A DNA stretch of 39,616 bases from an uncultured Eubacteriales bacterium (GTDB lineage: Bacteria; Bacillota; Clostridia; Christensenellales; Aristaeellaceae), in the NCBI GenBank assembly GCA_902777335.1, contig CACYTF010000030.1:1-39616 (forward strand), written 5' to 3'. The translations under genes were made by a program, and so were the position numbers. This document shows, one piece after another, positions 32,700 to 39,616 of this stretch; the first letter of the stretch is position 1, and the number at the start of each line of letters is the position of its first letter. Under the pieces are notes generated by a model. It made no database searches, had not been told where the DNA came from, and worked only from the letters and a program-made list of their open reading frames with translations.

Positions 32700-32797
32700 A
32701 TTCCTCATTCCTAATTCCTCATTCCTAATTCCTCATTCCTAATTCCTCATTCCTAATTCCTCATTCCTAATTCCTCATTCCTAATTCCTCATTCCTA
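32700..32797. repeat. Seven exact copies of a 14-bp tandem repeat
   Basis: ATTCCTCATTCCTA is repeated exactly seven times (98 bp). Read on the minus strand each unit is TAGGAAT-GAGGAAT, i.e. two related heptamers, so the array belongs with the other 7-bp arrays nearby. It ends seven bases before the stop codon of the minus-strand zinc-ribbon gene. Confidence 0.95.
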
Positions 32798-32804
32798 ATT
32801 CATC

Positions 32805-32978
32805 TCAGTACATCCCCCTCAGCATCCACGAAGGTTCAGCGTTCCCCTCGCAATCGGGGCACAGGCCGGCGTATTCGTTGGCGCAGTCGTCGCACAGGGG
32901 CGCGCCGCAATCGCTGCAGTGCTGGAAAGAACGGGAATCGGCGCGCTTGTGGCAGCTTCGGCATTCGGCCATGGGCAT
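32805..32978 (-). CDS. Small double zinc-ribbon protein
   Basis: The 57-residue protein has eight Cys in four pairs: CRSC, CSDC, CDDC and CPDC. An extra Cys or His near each suggests two structural zinc sites. AGGAGGT lies 8 nt before ATG 32978, followed by a second ATG two codons on. It is 41 nt downstream of the cysteine desulfurase gene and probably co-transcribed. A role in sulfur transfer, RNA or protein binding cannot be decided. Confidence 0.8.
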   Translation of the reverse strand: MPMAECRSCHKRADSRSFQHCSDCGAPLCDDCANEYAGLCPDCEGNAEPSWMLRGMY

Positions 32979-33019
32979 GGGATCGACCTCCTTTGGGCCT
33001 ATGTTTTCCCAACGGCCGG

Positions 33020-34159
33020 TCATCGATGCATGATTTCCGCCACGGCGGCGAGGAATTGGTCGACTTCGTCAAATGTGTTGGCGTGGCCCACGCTGGCGCG
33101 CACCGCGCCGCGCTCGACGGTGCCGAGGAAGCGGTGGGCCCCCGGCGCGCAGTGCAGGCCGCCGCGCACGGCGATGCCCCTGCCGTTCAGCGCGTCCGCG
33201 ACCTGGGCGCTGGTGAGATCGCCCACATTGAAGCACACGATGCCCGCGCGGCCGGACTCCTGATCGGGGGAATAGACGGTGACGCCGGGCATTTTCACAA
33301 GGCCCTCGTACAGCGCCGCCGTCAGCTCCCGCTCGTGCATCATGATGGTCGAAAGGCGCGCTTCGACATAGGCGCAGCCCGCCTCCAGCCCCGCGATGCC
33401 GGGCAGGTTCACGGTGCCGGCCTCGTAGCGCTCCGGCGGCTCCGCGGGCTGCACCGGGTTCAGCGATTCGGTGCCGGTGCCGCCCTCCCGCTGGGGCATG
33501 AGCGTGACGCCGGGGGCGATGTACAGCCCGCCGGTGCCCTGGGGCCCCAGCAGCGACTTGTGGCCCGGGAAGGCGTACAGGTCGCAGCTCAGCGCGTTCA
33601 CGTTCACCGGCATCGCGCCCAGGGCCTGCGCGCCGTCGATCAGATACCGTATGCCCAGCGCCCGCGCCAGCCGCCCGACGGCGGCCACCGGCTGGATCGC
33701 GCCGGTGACGTTTGAGGCGTGGGTGCAGACGATGAGCGCGGTCTTATCGGTGACGGCGACGCGGATGTCATCCGGGTCGACAAAGCCGTCGGGCCGGGGC
33801 GGCACCAGCGTCACATCGATGCGCCGCCGCGCCGACAGCGTGCCCAGCACCCGCAGCACCGAGTTGTGCTCCAGCTGGGTGGCGATCACGTGGTCCCCGG
33901 CCCGCAATGTGCCCTTGATGGCCAGGTTCAGCGCGTCGGTGCAGTTGAAGCAGTGGACCACCGACATGGCGTCCTCCGCCCCCAGCAGCGTTGCCAGCCG
34001 CTCGCGGCAGCGCAGCACCTGCCGGGCGGCGGCCAGCGCGCTGGCGTGGCCCGAGCGCCCCGGATTGGCGTTGAACTCCGTCAGCGCCTTCAGCATGGCC
34101 TCGGCCACGCCCTTCGGCTTCGGGTGGCTGGTGGCGGCGTTGTCAAAATAGATCGGCAT
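33020..34159 (-). CDS. Cysteine desulfurase family protein (class V aminotransferase fold)
   Basis: The 379-residue PLP enzyme has Lys201 in FPGHKSLLGPQG (Schiff base), His98 in TQLEHNS, the PLP-contact Asp in YLIDGAQALG and a catalytic-type Cys337 in RGGLHCAPGAH. This is the SufS/CsdB-like group II form often linked to selenium or sulfur trafficking. It removes sulfur (or selenium) from cysteine or selenocysteine. AAGGGGG precedes the ATG. DUF3343, a putative Se/S carrier, is transcribed divergently 111 bp away, which supports a dedicated chalcogen relay. Confidence 0.92.
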   Translation of the reverse strand: MPIYFDNAATSHPKPKGVAEAMLKALTEFNANPGRSGHASALAAARQVLRCRERLATLLGAEDAMSVVHCFNCTDALNLAIKGTLRAGDHVIATQLEHNSVLRVLGTLSARRRIDVTLVPPRPDGFVDPDDIRVAVTDKTALIVCTHASNVTGAIQPVAAVGRLARALGIRYLIDGAQALGAMPVNVNALSCDLYAFPGHKSLLGPQGTGGLYIAPGVTLMPQREGGTGTESLNPVQPAEPPERYEAGTVNLPGIAGLEAGCAYVEARLSTIMMHERELTAALYEGLVKMPGVTVYSPDQESGRAGIVCFNVGDLTSAQVADALNGRGIAVRGGLHCAPGAHRFLGTVERGAVRASVGHANTFDEVDQFLAAVAEIMHR

Positions 34160-34270
34160 GCTTCCGTTCCCCCTTCACGTTCACGCGCGGTTAGGCGTAG
34201 TATAAAATACATGCGCCGGGGCGGATTTATGAGCCGCGGCGCGTGAATCGGTCGGAAGGAGGGAGAAGGC

Positions 34271-34537
34271 ATGCGGGATGAGTTTGCCGTGGCGGCCTTT
34301 CGCTCGCGCCAGCAGACCCTGCGCTTCGAGGCGGTGCTGCGGCGCATGGGCGTGCCCGCGCAGGTGGTCTCGACGCCCCGGGACATATCGATGGGCTGCG
34401 GCCTGTCCGTGCGCTTTCCCATGGAATATATCGCCCAGGCGCGCGGCGCGCTGAAGGTCATGAACCCCGCCGCCCTGATCGGGCTGTACCGCGCCGTATA
34501 CGACGGCCAACGCCTGCGCGTCAGCGGCATTCAGTGA
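34271..34537 (+). CDS. DUF3343 family protein, putative Se/S carrier
   Basis: The 88-residue protein matches DUF3343: an N-terminal FRSRQQTLRFEAVLRRMGVPAQVVSTPR strand-helix unit and the conserved Cys motif SMGCGLSVRF, with the Cys at residue 43. The family is described as a putative Se/S carrier-like protein and often neighbours cysteine desulfurase, selD or yedF genes. AGGAGGG is well placed before the ATG. A TATAAA-like box is at 34200-34205. The stop overlaps the convergent gene's stop by seven bases. Confidence 0.85.
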   Translation: MRDEFAVAAFRSRQQTLRFEAVLRRMGVPAQVVSTPRDISMGCGLSVRFPMEYIAQARGALKVMNPAALIGLYRAVYDGQRLRVSGIQ

Positions 34538-34842
34538 GCCGCCGCGGGGACGAGCGCCTGACCGACGCTCGTCTCCGCTTCCGGCGCGTCGATGCCTGCG
34601 TCCTGCAGCGGGCTGTCGATGAGCCCCTCCCGCGCCAGCAGCGCCGCGGCGCGCGCCCGGTCCCTCCGGCGCACCTGGATTTCCCACCGCAGATGCGGAT
34701 GGGGCAGGTGATAGGGACTGAAGAAGAACATGTCGTCCGAGGGCATTCGCGCGGGAATGTGGTTCTCCTTCAACACTTCCAGTGCCCGATAGGCCTTTTC
34801 CGAGACCCAGCTGGGGCCGATGCTCTGCCAGCTCTTGAACAT
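34531..34842 (-). CDS. Small cytoplasmic protein, possibly DUF2007-like
   Basis: The 103-residue protein reads as a helix-strand unit: YRALEVLKENHIPARMPSDDMFFFS, then WEIQVRRRDRARAAALLAREG. This resembles DUF2007-type alpha/beta proteins in which a strand is followed by 'xxARxLL'. AGGAGG lies 8 nt before ATG 34842, placed just behind the stop of the upstream TPR remnant. The C-terminal 20 residues are Ala/Pro-rich. The function is unknown and the family assignment tentative. Confidence 0.7.
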   Translation of the reverse strand: MFKSWQSIGPSWVSEKAYRALEVLKENHIPARMPSDDMFFFSPYHLPHPHLRWEIQVRRRDRARAAALLAREGLIDSPLQDAGIDAPEAETSVGQALVPAAAH

Positions 34843-34856
34843 GGTGATTGCCTCCT

Positions 34857-35386
34857 TTATCGCTGTATGTCGTCCTGTCGCTCGCGCAGCAGCGCCGTCA
34901 GCGCCGGGCTGCCCGCGTCCTTCACGGCGTTCTCCACGGCCTGGAGGGCCGTCGCGCCGAGTATGTCGTAAAAAGTGCCGGTGCGCTCGCCGTCGCTGAT
35001 GAACCGCACGTTGAGGCAGCTGTAATCGGGGGCGGCGTCGAAGCCGCGGGCCAGCGCCAGGGCCCGGTCGACGGATTCCCGGGCGGCCTTTGCGTCGCCG
35101 GCGTCCAGCTGGAAGGCGGCCAGGTACGCGCAGAACACGGCGCTCAGCTTATCGATGGAATCCGGCACGCCCTTTTGCTTCAGGCCCCGCAGGGTCCGCA
35201 GGCTCCATTCCAGTACGGCCTGGCCGTTCCCGTGGTCGCCGCGGGCGCGGTATACGCTGGCGAAGCCCATCGCGGCGTAGATGATGTCGTTGAACACCCG
35301 CATCAGCCCCCGGCTCAGGTAGGGCAGGGCCTCGTCGGGCCGGCCCAGCTCCGCGGCCAGCAGTTCGCCGATGACGGCGCAGTTTT
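34857..35386 (-). pseudogene. 5'-truncated TPR-type regulator, beheaded by REP R7
   Basis: The frame is open from 35386 to the stop at 34857. It encodes helix pairs typical of tetratricopeptide repeats (ELLAAELGRPDEALPYLSRGL, AYLAAFQLDAGDAKAARESVDRAL). The end, FDAAPDYSCLNVRFISDGERTGTFYDILGATALQ, matches the C-terminus of long clostridial XRE/TPR regulators. The N-terminal DNA-binding half is absent. The frame runs straight into the 64-bp REP R7 hairpin and the sequence beyond belongs to the nth promoter. An ATG at 35303 could still start a 148-residue fragment, but without a visible ribosome site. Confidence 0.65.
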
Positions 35387-35450
35387 TCCTGACACCGGGA
35401 CGGTCCTGTTGACAGGAAAACCTGTCAACAGGACCGTCCCGGTGTCAGGA
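35387..35450. repeat. REP palindrome R7: perfect 30-bp inverted repeat
   Basis: Two exact 30-bp arms (TCCTGACACCGGGACGGTCC... inward to GACAGG) surround an AAAA loop. It shares the GGGACGG core with the other family members but has a much longer, perfect stem, suggesting a recent event. It may also act as a bidirectional terminator between the TPR remnant and nth. Confidence 0.9.
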
Positions 35451-35488
35451 TTTGTGCGATACGAAAGCAATTCCTAACGCGAACGGAC

Positions 35489-35518
35489 TTGACCGTGCGC
35501 GGCGCGAACGTGTATAAT
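35489..35518 (+). promoter_or_regulatory. Promoter of the nth-obg-yhbY operon
   Basis: TTGACC (35489-35494), 18 nt, and a perfect TATAAT (35513-35518). Expected start of RNA is near 35525, just before the AAAGGAGG ribosome site. Confidence 0.8.
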
Positions 35519-35546
35519 CAGGGCGCATACAAAGGAGGGGATGGCC

Positions 35547-36179
35547 GTGGACGCGCAGCGGGCGGCGCAGGTGCTGGAGGCCCTGAAGGGGCTGTACCCG
35601 GAGGCGAAGCCGGAGCTGAACTTCGCCAATCCCTTTGAGACGCTGATCGCCACGATACTGTCGGCCCAGTGCACCGACAGGCGGGTGAATCTGGTGACGG
35701 CGCGGCTGTTTCCTCAGTACCCGGACGCCTTCGCGATGGCGAAGCTGACGCCGGAGGAGCTGGAGCCCATGATTCGCGAGTGCGGGCTGTACCGCAACAA
35801 GGCGAAGAACATCGTGGCCGCCTGCCGGGCGCTTGTGGAGCAGTACGGCGGCGCGGTGCCGAACACCCGGGAGGAACTGATGAAGCTGCCCGGCGTGGGG
35901 CAGAAGACCGCGGGCGTGGTGCTGCTGGCCGCCTTCGGGGACGACCAGATTCCGGTGGACACCCACGTGTACCGGGTCGCCCGGCGCATCGGCCTGGCGG
36001 ACGGCAACACCCCCGAGAAGGTGGAGGCGCAGCTTCGGGCGCTGCTGGACCGGGAAATCTGGTCGCTGGGCCACCACCTGATCATCTGGCACGGGCGGCG
36101 CTGCTGCCACGCGCGCAAGCCCGAGTGCGCGCGGTGCCCCCTGAACGACGGACTCTGCGAAAAGCATATGGAGAGTTGA
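35547..36179 (+). CDS. nth: Endonuclease III (DNA glycosylase/AP lyase)
   Basis: The product is 210-212 residues. It has the helix-hairpin-helix LPGVGQKTAGVVLLA with the catalytic Lys, the downstream catalytic Asp in VDTHVYRVARR, and a C-terminal [4Fe-4S] cluster C-x6-C-x2-C-x6-C. The last spacing is one longer than in E. coli Nth. It removes oxidised pyrimidines and nicks AP sites. AGGAGG ends two bases before an ATG at 35541 but eight before the GTG at 35547, so GTG is favoured. obg follows with a 3-nt gap. Confidence 0.93.
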   Translation: MDAQRAAQVLEALKGLYPEAKPELNFANPFETLIATILSAQCTDRRVNLVTARLFPQYPDAFAMAKLTPEELEPMIRECGLYRNKAKNIVAACRALVEQYGGAVPNTREELMKLPGVGQKTAGVVLLAAFGDDQIPVDTHVYRVARRIGLADGNTPEKVEAQLRALLDREIWSLGHHLIIWHGRRCCHARKPECARCPLNDGLCEKHMES

Positions 36180-37457
<1,278 letters not shown>

Positions 37458-37475
37458 AAAATGGAGGAATACGCC

Positions 37476-37772
37476 ATGACAACCAGACAGCGCGCGGCCC
37501 TGCGCGCCATGTGCAATACGATGGAGCCGATTTTGCACATCGGCAAGGACGGCATCACCGACAATCTGGTCAAGCAGTGCTGGGACGCGCTGGAGGCCCG
37601 GGAGCTGATCAAGGTGACCGTGCAGAAAAACGCGCCCTTCGGCAATGCCCGCGAGGCCTGCGACGCCCTCTGCGAGCGCGTGCACGCCGAGCCGGTGCAG
37701 ACCATTGGCAACCGCTTCTGCATCTACCGACAGGCCCGGGAGAATTCCAGGATTCGCCTGGAAGACCTGTAA
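37476..37772 (+). CDS. yhbY: YhbY/CRS1 domain RNA-binding protein
   Basis: The 98-residue protein is a single CRM domain: MTTRQRAALRAMCNTMEPILHIGKDGITDNLVKQ with the GxxG-like HIGKDG loop, and LIKVTVQKNAP. The C-terminal strand is QTIGNRFCIYRQ. It associates with pre-50S ribosomal particles in other bacteria. GGAGG lies 7-8 nt before ATG 37476, which is preferred over an ATG five codons upstream. It follows obg by 18 nt, a classic pairing in Firmicutes. Confidence 0.93.
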   Translation: MTTRQRAALRAMCNTMEPILHIGKDGITDNLVKQCWDALEARELIKVTVQKNAPFGNAREACDALCERVHAEPVQTIGNRFCIYRQARENSRIRLEDL

Positions 37773-37886
37773 TGGGTCAAGGGGACGGCCTTTTCGCGTT
37801 CAGCGGTCAAAGCGCGCCCTTGGGGCACTGCTTTATGCACTCCGTGCCGTTTTGCCGCTTTCTGGAATTGTGGCTCATCACGGAAA

Positions 37887-38148
37887 CTTGTGGGGAGCCC
37901 CCTCTCCGCCCTGCGGGCACCTCTTCCGGGGGCCTACCGGCCCGGCCTCGCTGAAAACGCTCCACTGGAGCGTTTTCCGGGCGCTGCGGCCCCCCTCACG
38001 GGGGCGAGGCAAGGAGGATAAGCGCGGGATTCGAGGTTAGCGCTCATGCTCGAGGCAAGGGGAGGTTAGCACCTGCGCGCGGTAGCCTTGGCTCGCCCCG
38101 GTGACGGGGAGAGCTGGCGCGAAGCGCCTGAGAGGGGAATTCCACAAG
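37887..38148. repeat. Long non-coding repeat element with CTTGTGG ends
   Basis: This gene-free stretch is bounded by CTTGTGG...CCCCTCTC and GAGAGGGG...CCACAAG, an imperfect inverted pair. Inside is a perfect palindrome at 37953-37977 (12-bp arms GAAAACGCTCCA) and several CCCGTCACCGGGGCGAG-like segments. This wording is frequent between genes in gut Firmicutes. No ORF or RNA gene is recognisable. The flanks 37773-37886 and 38149-38253 show nothing else. Confidence 0.6.
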
Positions 38149-38253
38149 AAAACGTGAAGAGCCGGAATTGTCGGCAACGGCCACGTTCATCGGGCACGCG
38201 CGCCTGCGCTTTCCGCATGAAATGCTTTTTTTCTTCACTGTAGCTTGGTTATC

Positions 38254-38727
38254 TCACTCTACGGGGAAAAACAGCTTGTTCTGCCCGGTCGCGGGTTCGG
38301 TAAAATCGCAGACGGCGCCTGCAAGCTTCATGCCAAGGCCCGGAATCAGATCGTGGATCACGTTCCTGAATGTCTCGCCATAGCGCTCCGGAGCCACATC
38401 GGTCACAATGTATTTCCTCGCCGGCATGACCCACTTTACCCATCCATCCGGAACCGGCGTATCCTCATAGACTTCAATGCCCGCCAGATACAGGCCTCTT
38501 GTGAAACCGTCCGTCCAGGGCATAAAGGACATCGCTTCATCGCTCATGGCGCCCCAAAACCCGACAAAAGAACCGTCGGCGTTTTTCATCCCAAGAGCTG
38601 CAACATCACTGAAATTGGAATTGGCCTGTTGCCACAGATCCTGAACCACATTCTCTTCTCTCGTGCACAGGCCTTCCTTGCCAATGATCGCGATTCTGGG
38701 TAAATCAACCATACTGTAGTTCATCAT
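38254..38727 (-). CDS. GyrI-like small-molecule-binding domain protein
   Basis: The 157-residue protein reads MMNYSMVDLPRIAIIGKEGLCT, then a central FVGFWGAMSDEAMSFMPW segment, then LYLAGIEVYEDTPVPDGWVKWVMPARKYIVTDV. This matches the SOUL/GyrI-like (AraC effector-binding, Cass2-like) fold, with an aromatic-rich cavity and a Glu/Trp region. There is no DNA-binding domain, so it may be a stand-alone drug-binding or hydrolytic GyrI-like protein. GGAGGAG precedes the ATG by 7 nt. Its promoter is a perfect consensus overlain by a long palindrome. Confidence 0.8.
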   Translation of the reverse strand: MMNYSMVDLPRIAIIGKEGLCTREENVVQDLWQQANSNFSDVAALGMKNADGSFVGFWGAMSDEAMSFMPWTDGFTRGLYLAGIEVYEDTPVPDGWVKWVMPARKYIVTDVAPERYGETFRNVIHDLIPGLGMKLAGAVCDFTEPATGQNKLFFPVE

Positions 38728-38753
38728 ATAGCGTCTCCTCCAACTTCTGCTTA

Positions 38754-38797
38754 ACCCTTTGTTCACACATTATAGTGAACGAAGGGTCACTTGTCAA
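38754..38797 (-). promoter_or_regulatory. Consensus promoter with 34-bp palindromic operator
   Basis: On the minus strand, TTGACA (38797-38792), 17 nt, and TATAAT (38774-38769): perfect consensus. A palindrome with 13-bp arms, ACCCTTTGTTCAC and GTGAACGAAGGGT (one mismatch, 8-nt centre), spans 38754-38787 and covers the -10 and most of the spacer. A tightly acting repressor is expected. Confidence 0.85.
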
Positions 38798-38848
38798 GCC
38801 GTTTTGAGAAGTTTACATCAAGCATGCATACAGGACGAGCCTCGCGCG

Positions 38849-39466
38849 TCAAACCTTCCTGATGCAGAAATCGCATCGCTCCGCGCCCTTGCCGAGGGTG
38901 CCCGTCCGTTCAAAGGCGATGCCCGGCAGGTTTCCGTACACCCGGTCGTCGTTTTCGCAGAAGATTTTGGTCAGCTCCGGGCAGCCGAGCTCGGTGAAGT
39001 AGCGGAAGTAGGGGCAGCCGATAACATCCATCCGGAATGCGCCCTTCACCTTGGGATAGAACACATTTTTGAAGCCGTTGTTCGGTCCGAAGATCTTTCG
39101 GGTCAGGGGATCCCAGATGCGGATGAACAGGCTGCGCATGCCTGGCAGCCGCAACAGCTTCGCCAGCTTTTTCGCGGTATCGCCCGTCAGGGCAACGGCG
39201 GCGTCTTCGATGATGCCGTAGGCCGCCTTCTGGCCGAGGCGCTCCCTTGCCGTCAGGTAGATGGCCGCGGACGGAAAGATGCGCGCGTCCGTATGGGGGC
39301 GCAGCCCCTCGGGCAGGTCCGCGTACCGCGCCATGATGGCCGCCAGCCGCTCCGTCGCCTGCCGCCAGAGCGCGTCCGCCTGCGCCTTCGGCATTTTCCG
39401 CTCGATCTCCGCCCGGATGACGGCCTTCTTCTTCATGATCTGCTCCGCCGTTTTCCTTTCAGCCAT
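38849..39466 (-). CDS. L-2-amino-thiazoline-4-carboxylic acid hydrolase family protein
   Basis: The 205-residue protein has the family's C-terminal signature: MDVIGCPYFRYFTELGCPEL, KIFCENDDRVYGNLPGIAFERTGTL and a final ERCDFCIRK. Several conserved Cys and Asp residues suggest the reaction centre. Characterised members open the thiazoline ring to S-carbamoyl cysteine, but most relatives are untested, so the substrate is inferred. GGGAGG lies 7 nt before ATG 39466, chosen over in-frame starts up to 21 codons upstream. It may be transcribed alone, 52 bp from the operator of the next gene. Confidence 0.82.
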   Translation of the reverse strand: MAERKTAEQIMKKKAVIRAEIERKMPKAQADALWRQATERLAAIMARYADLPEGLRPHTDARIFPSAAIYLTARERLGQKAAYGIIEDAAVALTGDTAKKLAKLLRLPGMRSLFIRIWDPLTRKIFGPNNGFKNVFYPKVKGAFRMDVIGCPYFRYFTELGCPELTKIFCENDDRVYGNLPGIAFERTGTLGKGAERCDFCIRKV

Positions 39467-39506
39467 GTTTCCGCCTCCCATACTGTCGTTCATCTGCCGC
39501 CGGAAC

Positions 39507-39520
39507 ACATGGGGACGGTC
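39507..39520. repeat. Partial REP (half-site R9 of GGGGAC family)
   Basis: ACATGGGGACGGTC matches the left half of the R1-R4 type palindrome. No matching right arm is visible in the following sequence. Confidence 0.5.
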
Positions 39521-39616
39521 CGAGACCACTGATTAATGCAAACATAACAATCGAAGTTATAAAACCAAAAGGACAACGGGGTGAGGATGTCGAAATAGTA
39601 TAGTATACGAAAACGG

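Noticed and set aside
32700..32797. CRISPR array
   Set aside because: The 14-bp units are directly adjacent and identical; there are no unique spacers and no cas genes.
35387..35450. Simple rho-independent terminator
   Set aside because: The stem is 30 bp and perfect, carries the GGGACGG family core and lacks a clear T-run; a repeat element fits better, though it may also stop transcription.
39521..39616. Possible gene start near the right edge
   Set aside because: The only ATG with a ribosome-like site (near 39587) is followed by a stop after three codons; the rest is AT-rich with no recognisable feature.

Overview
The window is GC-rich, densely coded DNA from a Gram-positive anaerobe. It most resembles a high-GC gut or rumen member of the Clostridia (Christensenellales-like; this placement is inferred from gene content only). 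Supporting signs are butyrate kinase and phosphate acetyltransferase, ferredoxin-type aldo/keto reductase, Fe-alcohol dehydrogenase, three MATE exporters, a C_GCAxxG protein, AGGAGG ribosome sites and TATAAT -10 boxes. No rRNA, tRNA, CRISPR array, phage module or transposase gene was seen.

Layout. 1-3081 (minus): a GNAT, a double GNAT and a methyltransferase, ending in a protein cut by the window edge. 3231-11412 (plus): a secreted-protein island. Two signal-peptide proteins with Pro/Gly/Glu-rich N-termini and Gly/Thr-rich beta-helix-like bodies flank a tannase-like secreted esterase. All three promoters carry TTTAAGG 8-9 nt before the -10, with a looser half-site 11 bp upstream. A MATE exporter and a C_GCAxxG protein lie between them. 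11490-15908: a thioesterase, then a minus-strand operon (sirtuin, metallophosphoesterase, two DUF3592 proteins around a small secreted protein) and an isochorismatase-fold hydrolase. 15909-20059 (minus): a methyltransferase with a repeat-derived tail, a duplicated-domain secreted protein, an AlkZ-related protein and an EAL phosphodiesterase. 20155-28427: an Fe-ADH/AKR/MATE operon, a divergent MATE, and a double-SBP GGDEF receptor with an AraC regulator. 28610-32358 (plus): alpha-amylase, butyrate kinase and phosphate acetyltransferase, i.e. starch degradation and acyl-phosphate ATP production. 32805-34842: a zinc-ribbon protein, a cysteine desulfurase and DUF3343 (sulfur/selenium handling). 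35547-37772 (plus): nth, obg and yhbY. 38254-39466 (minus): a GyrI-like protein and an L-2-amino-thiazoline-4-carboxylate hydrolase-like protein.

Repeats are the second theme. A palindromic family with a GGGGAC...GTCCCC core occurs at least nine times, often exactly at gene ends. It appears to have fused a foreign tail to one gene, beheaded another and split a third. Gene-free stretches over 300 bases are 5517-5741 with its flank, 32359-32804 and 37773-38253. All are filled with repeats. Bases 39521-39616 are AT-rich and I see nothing identifiable there.
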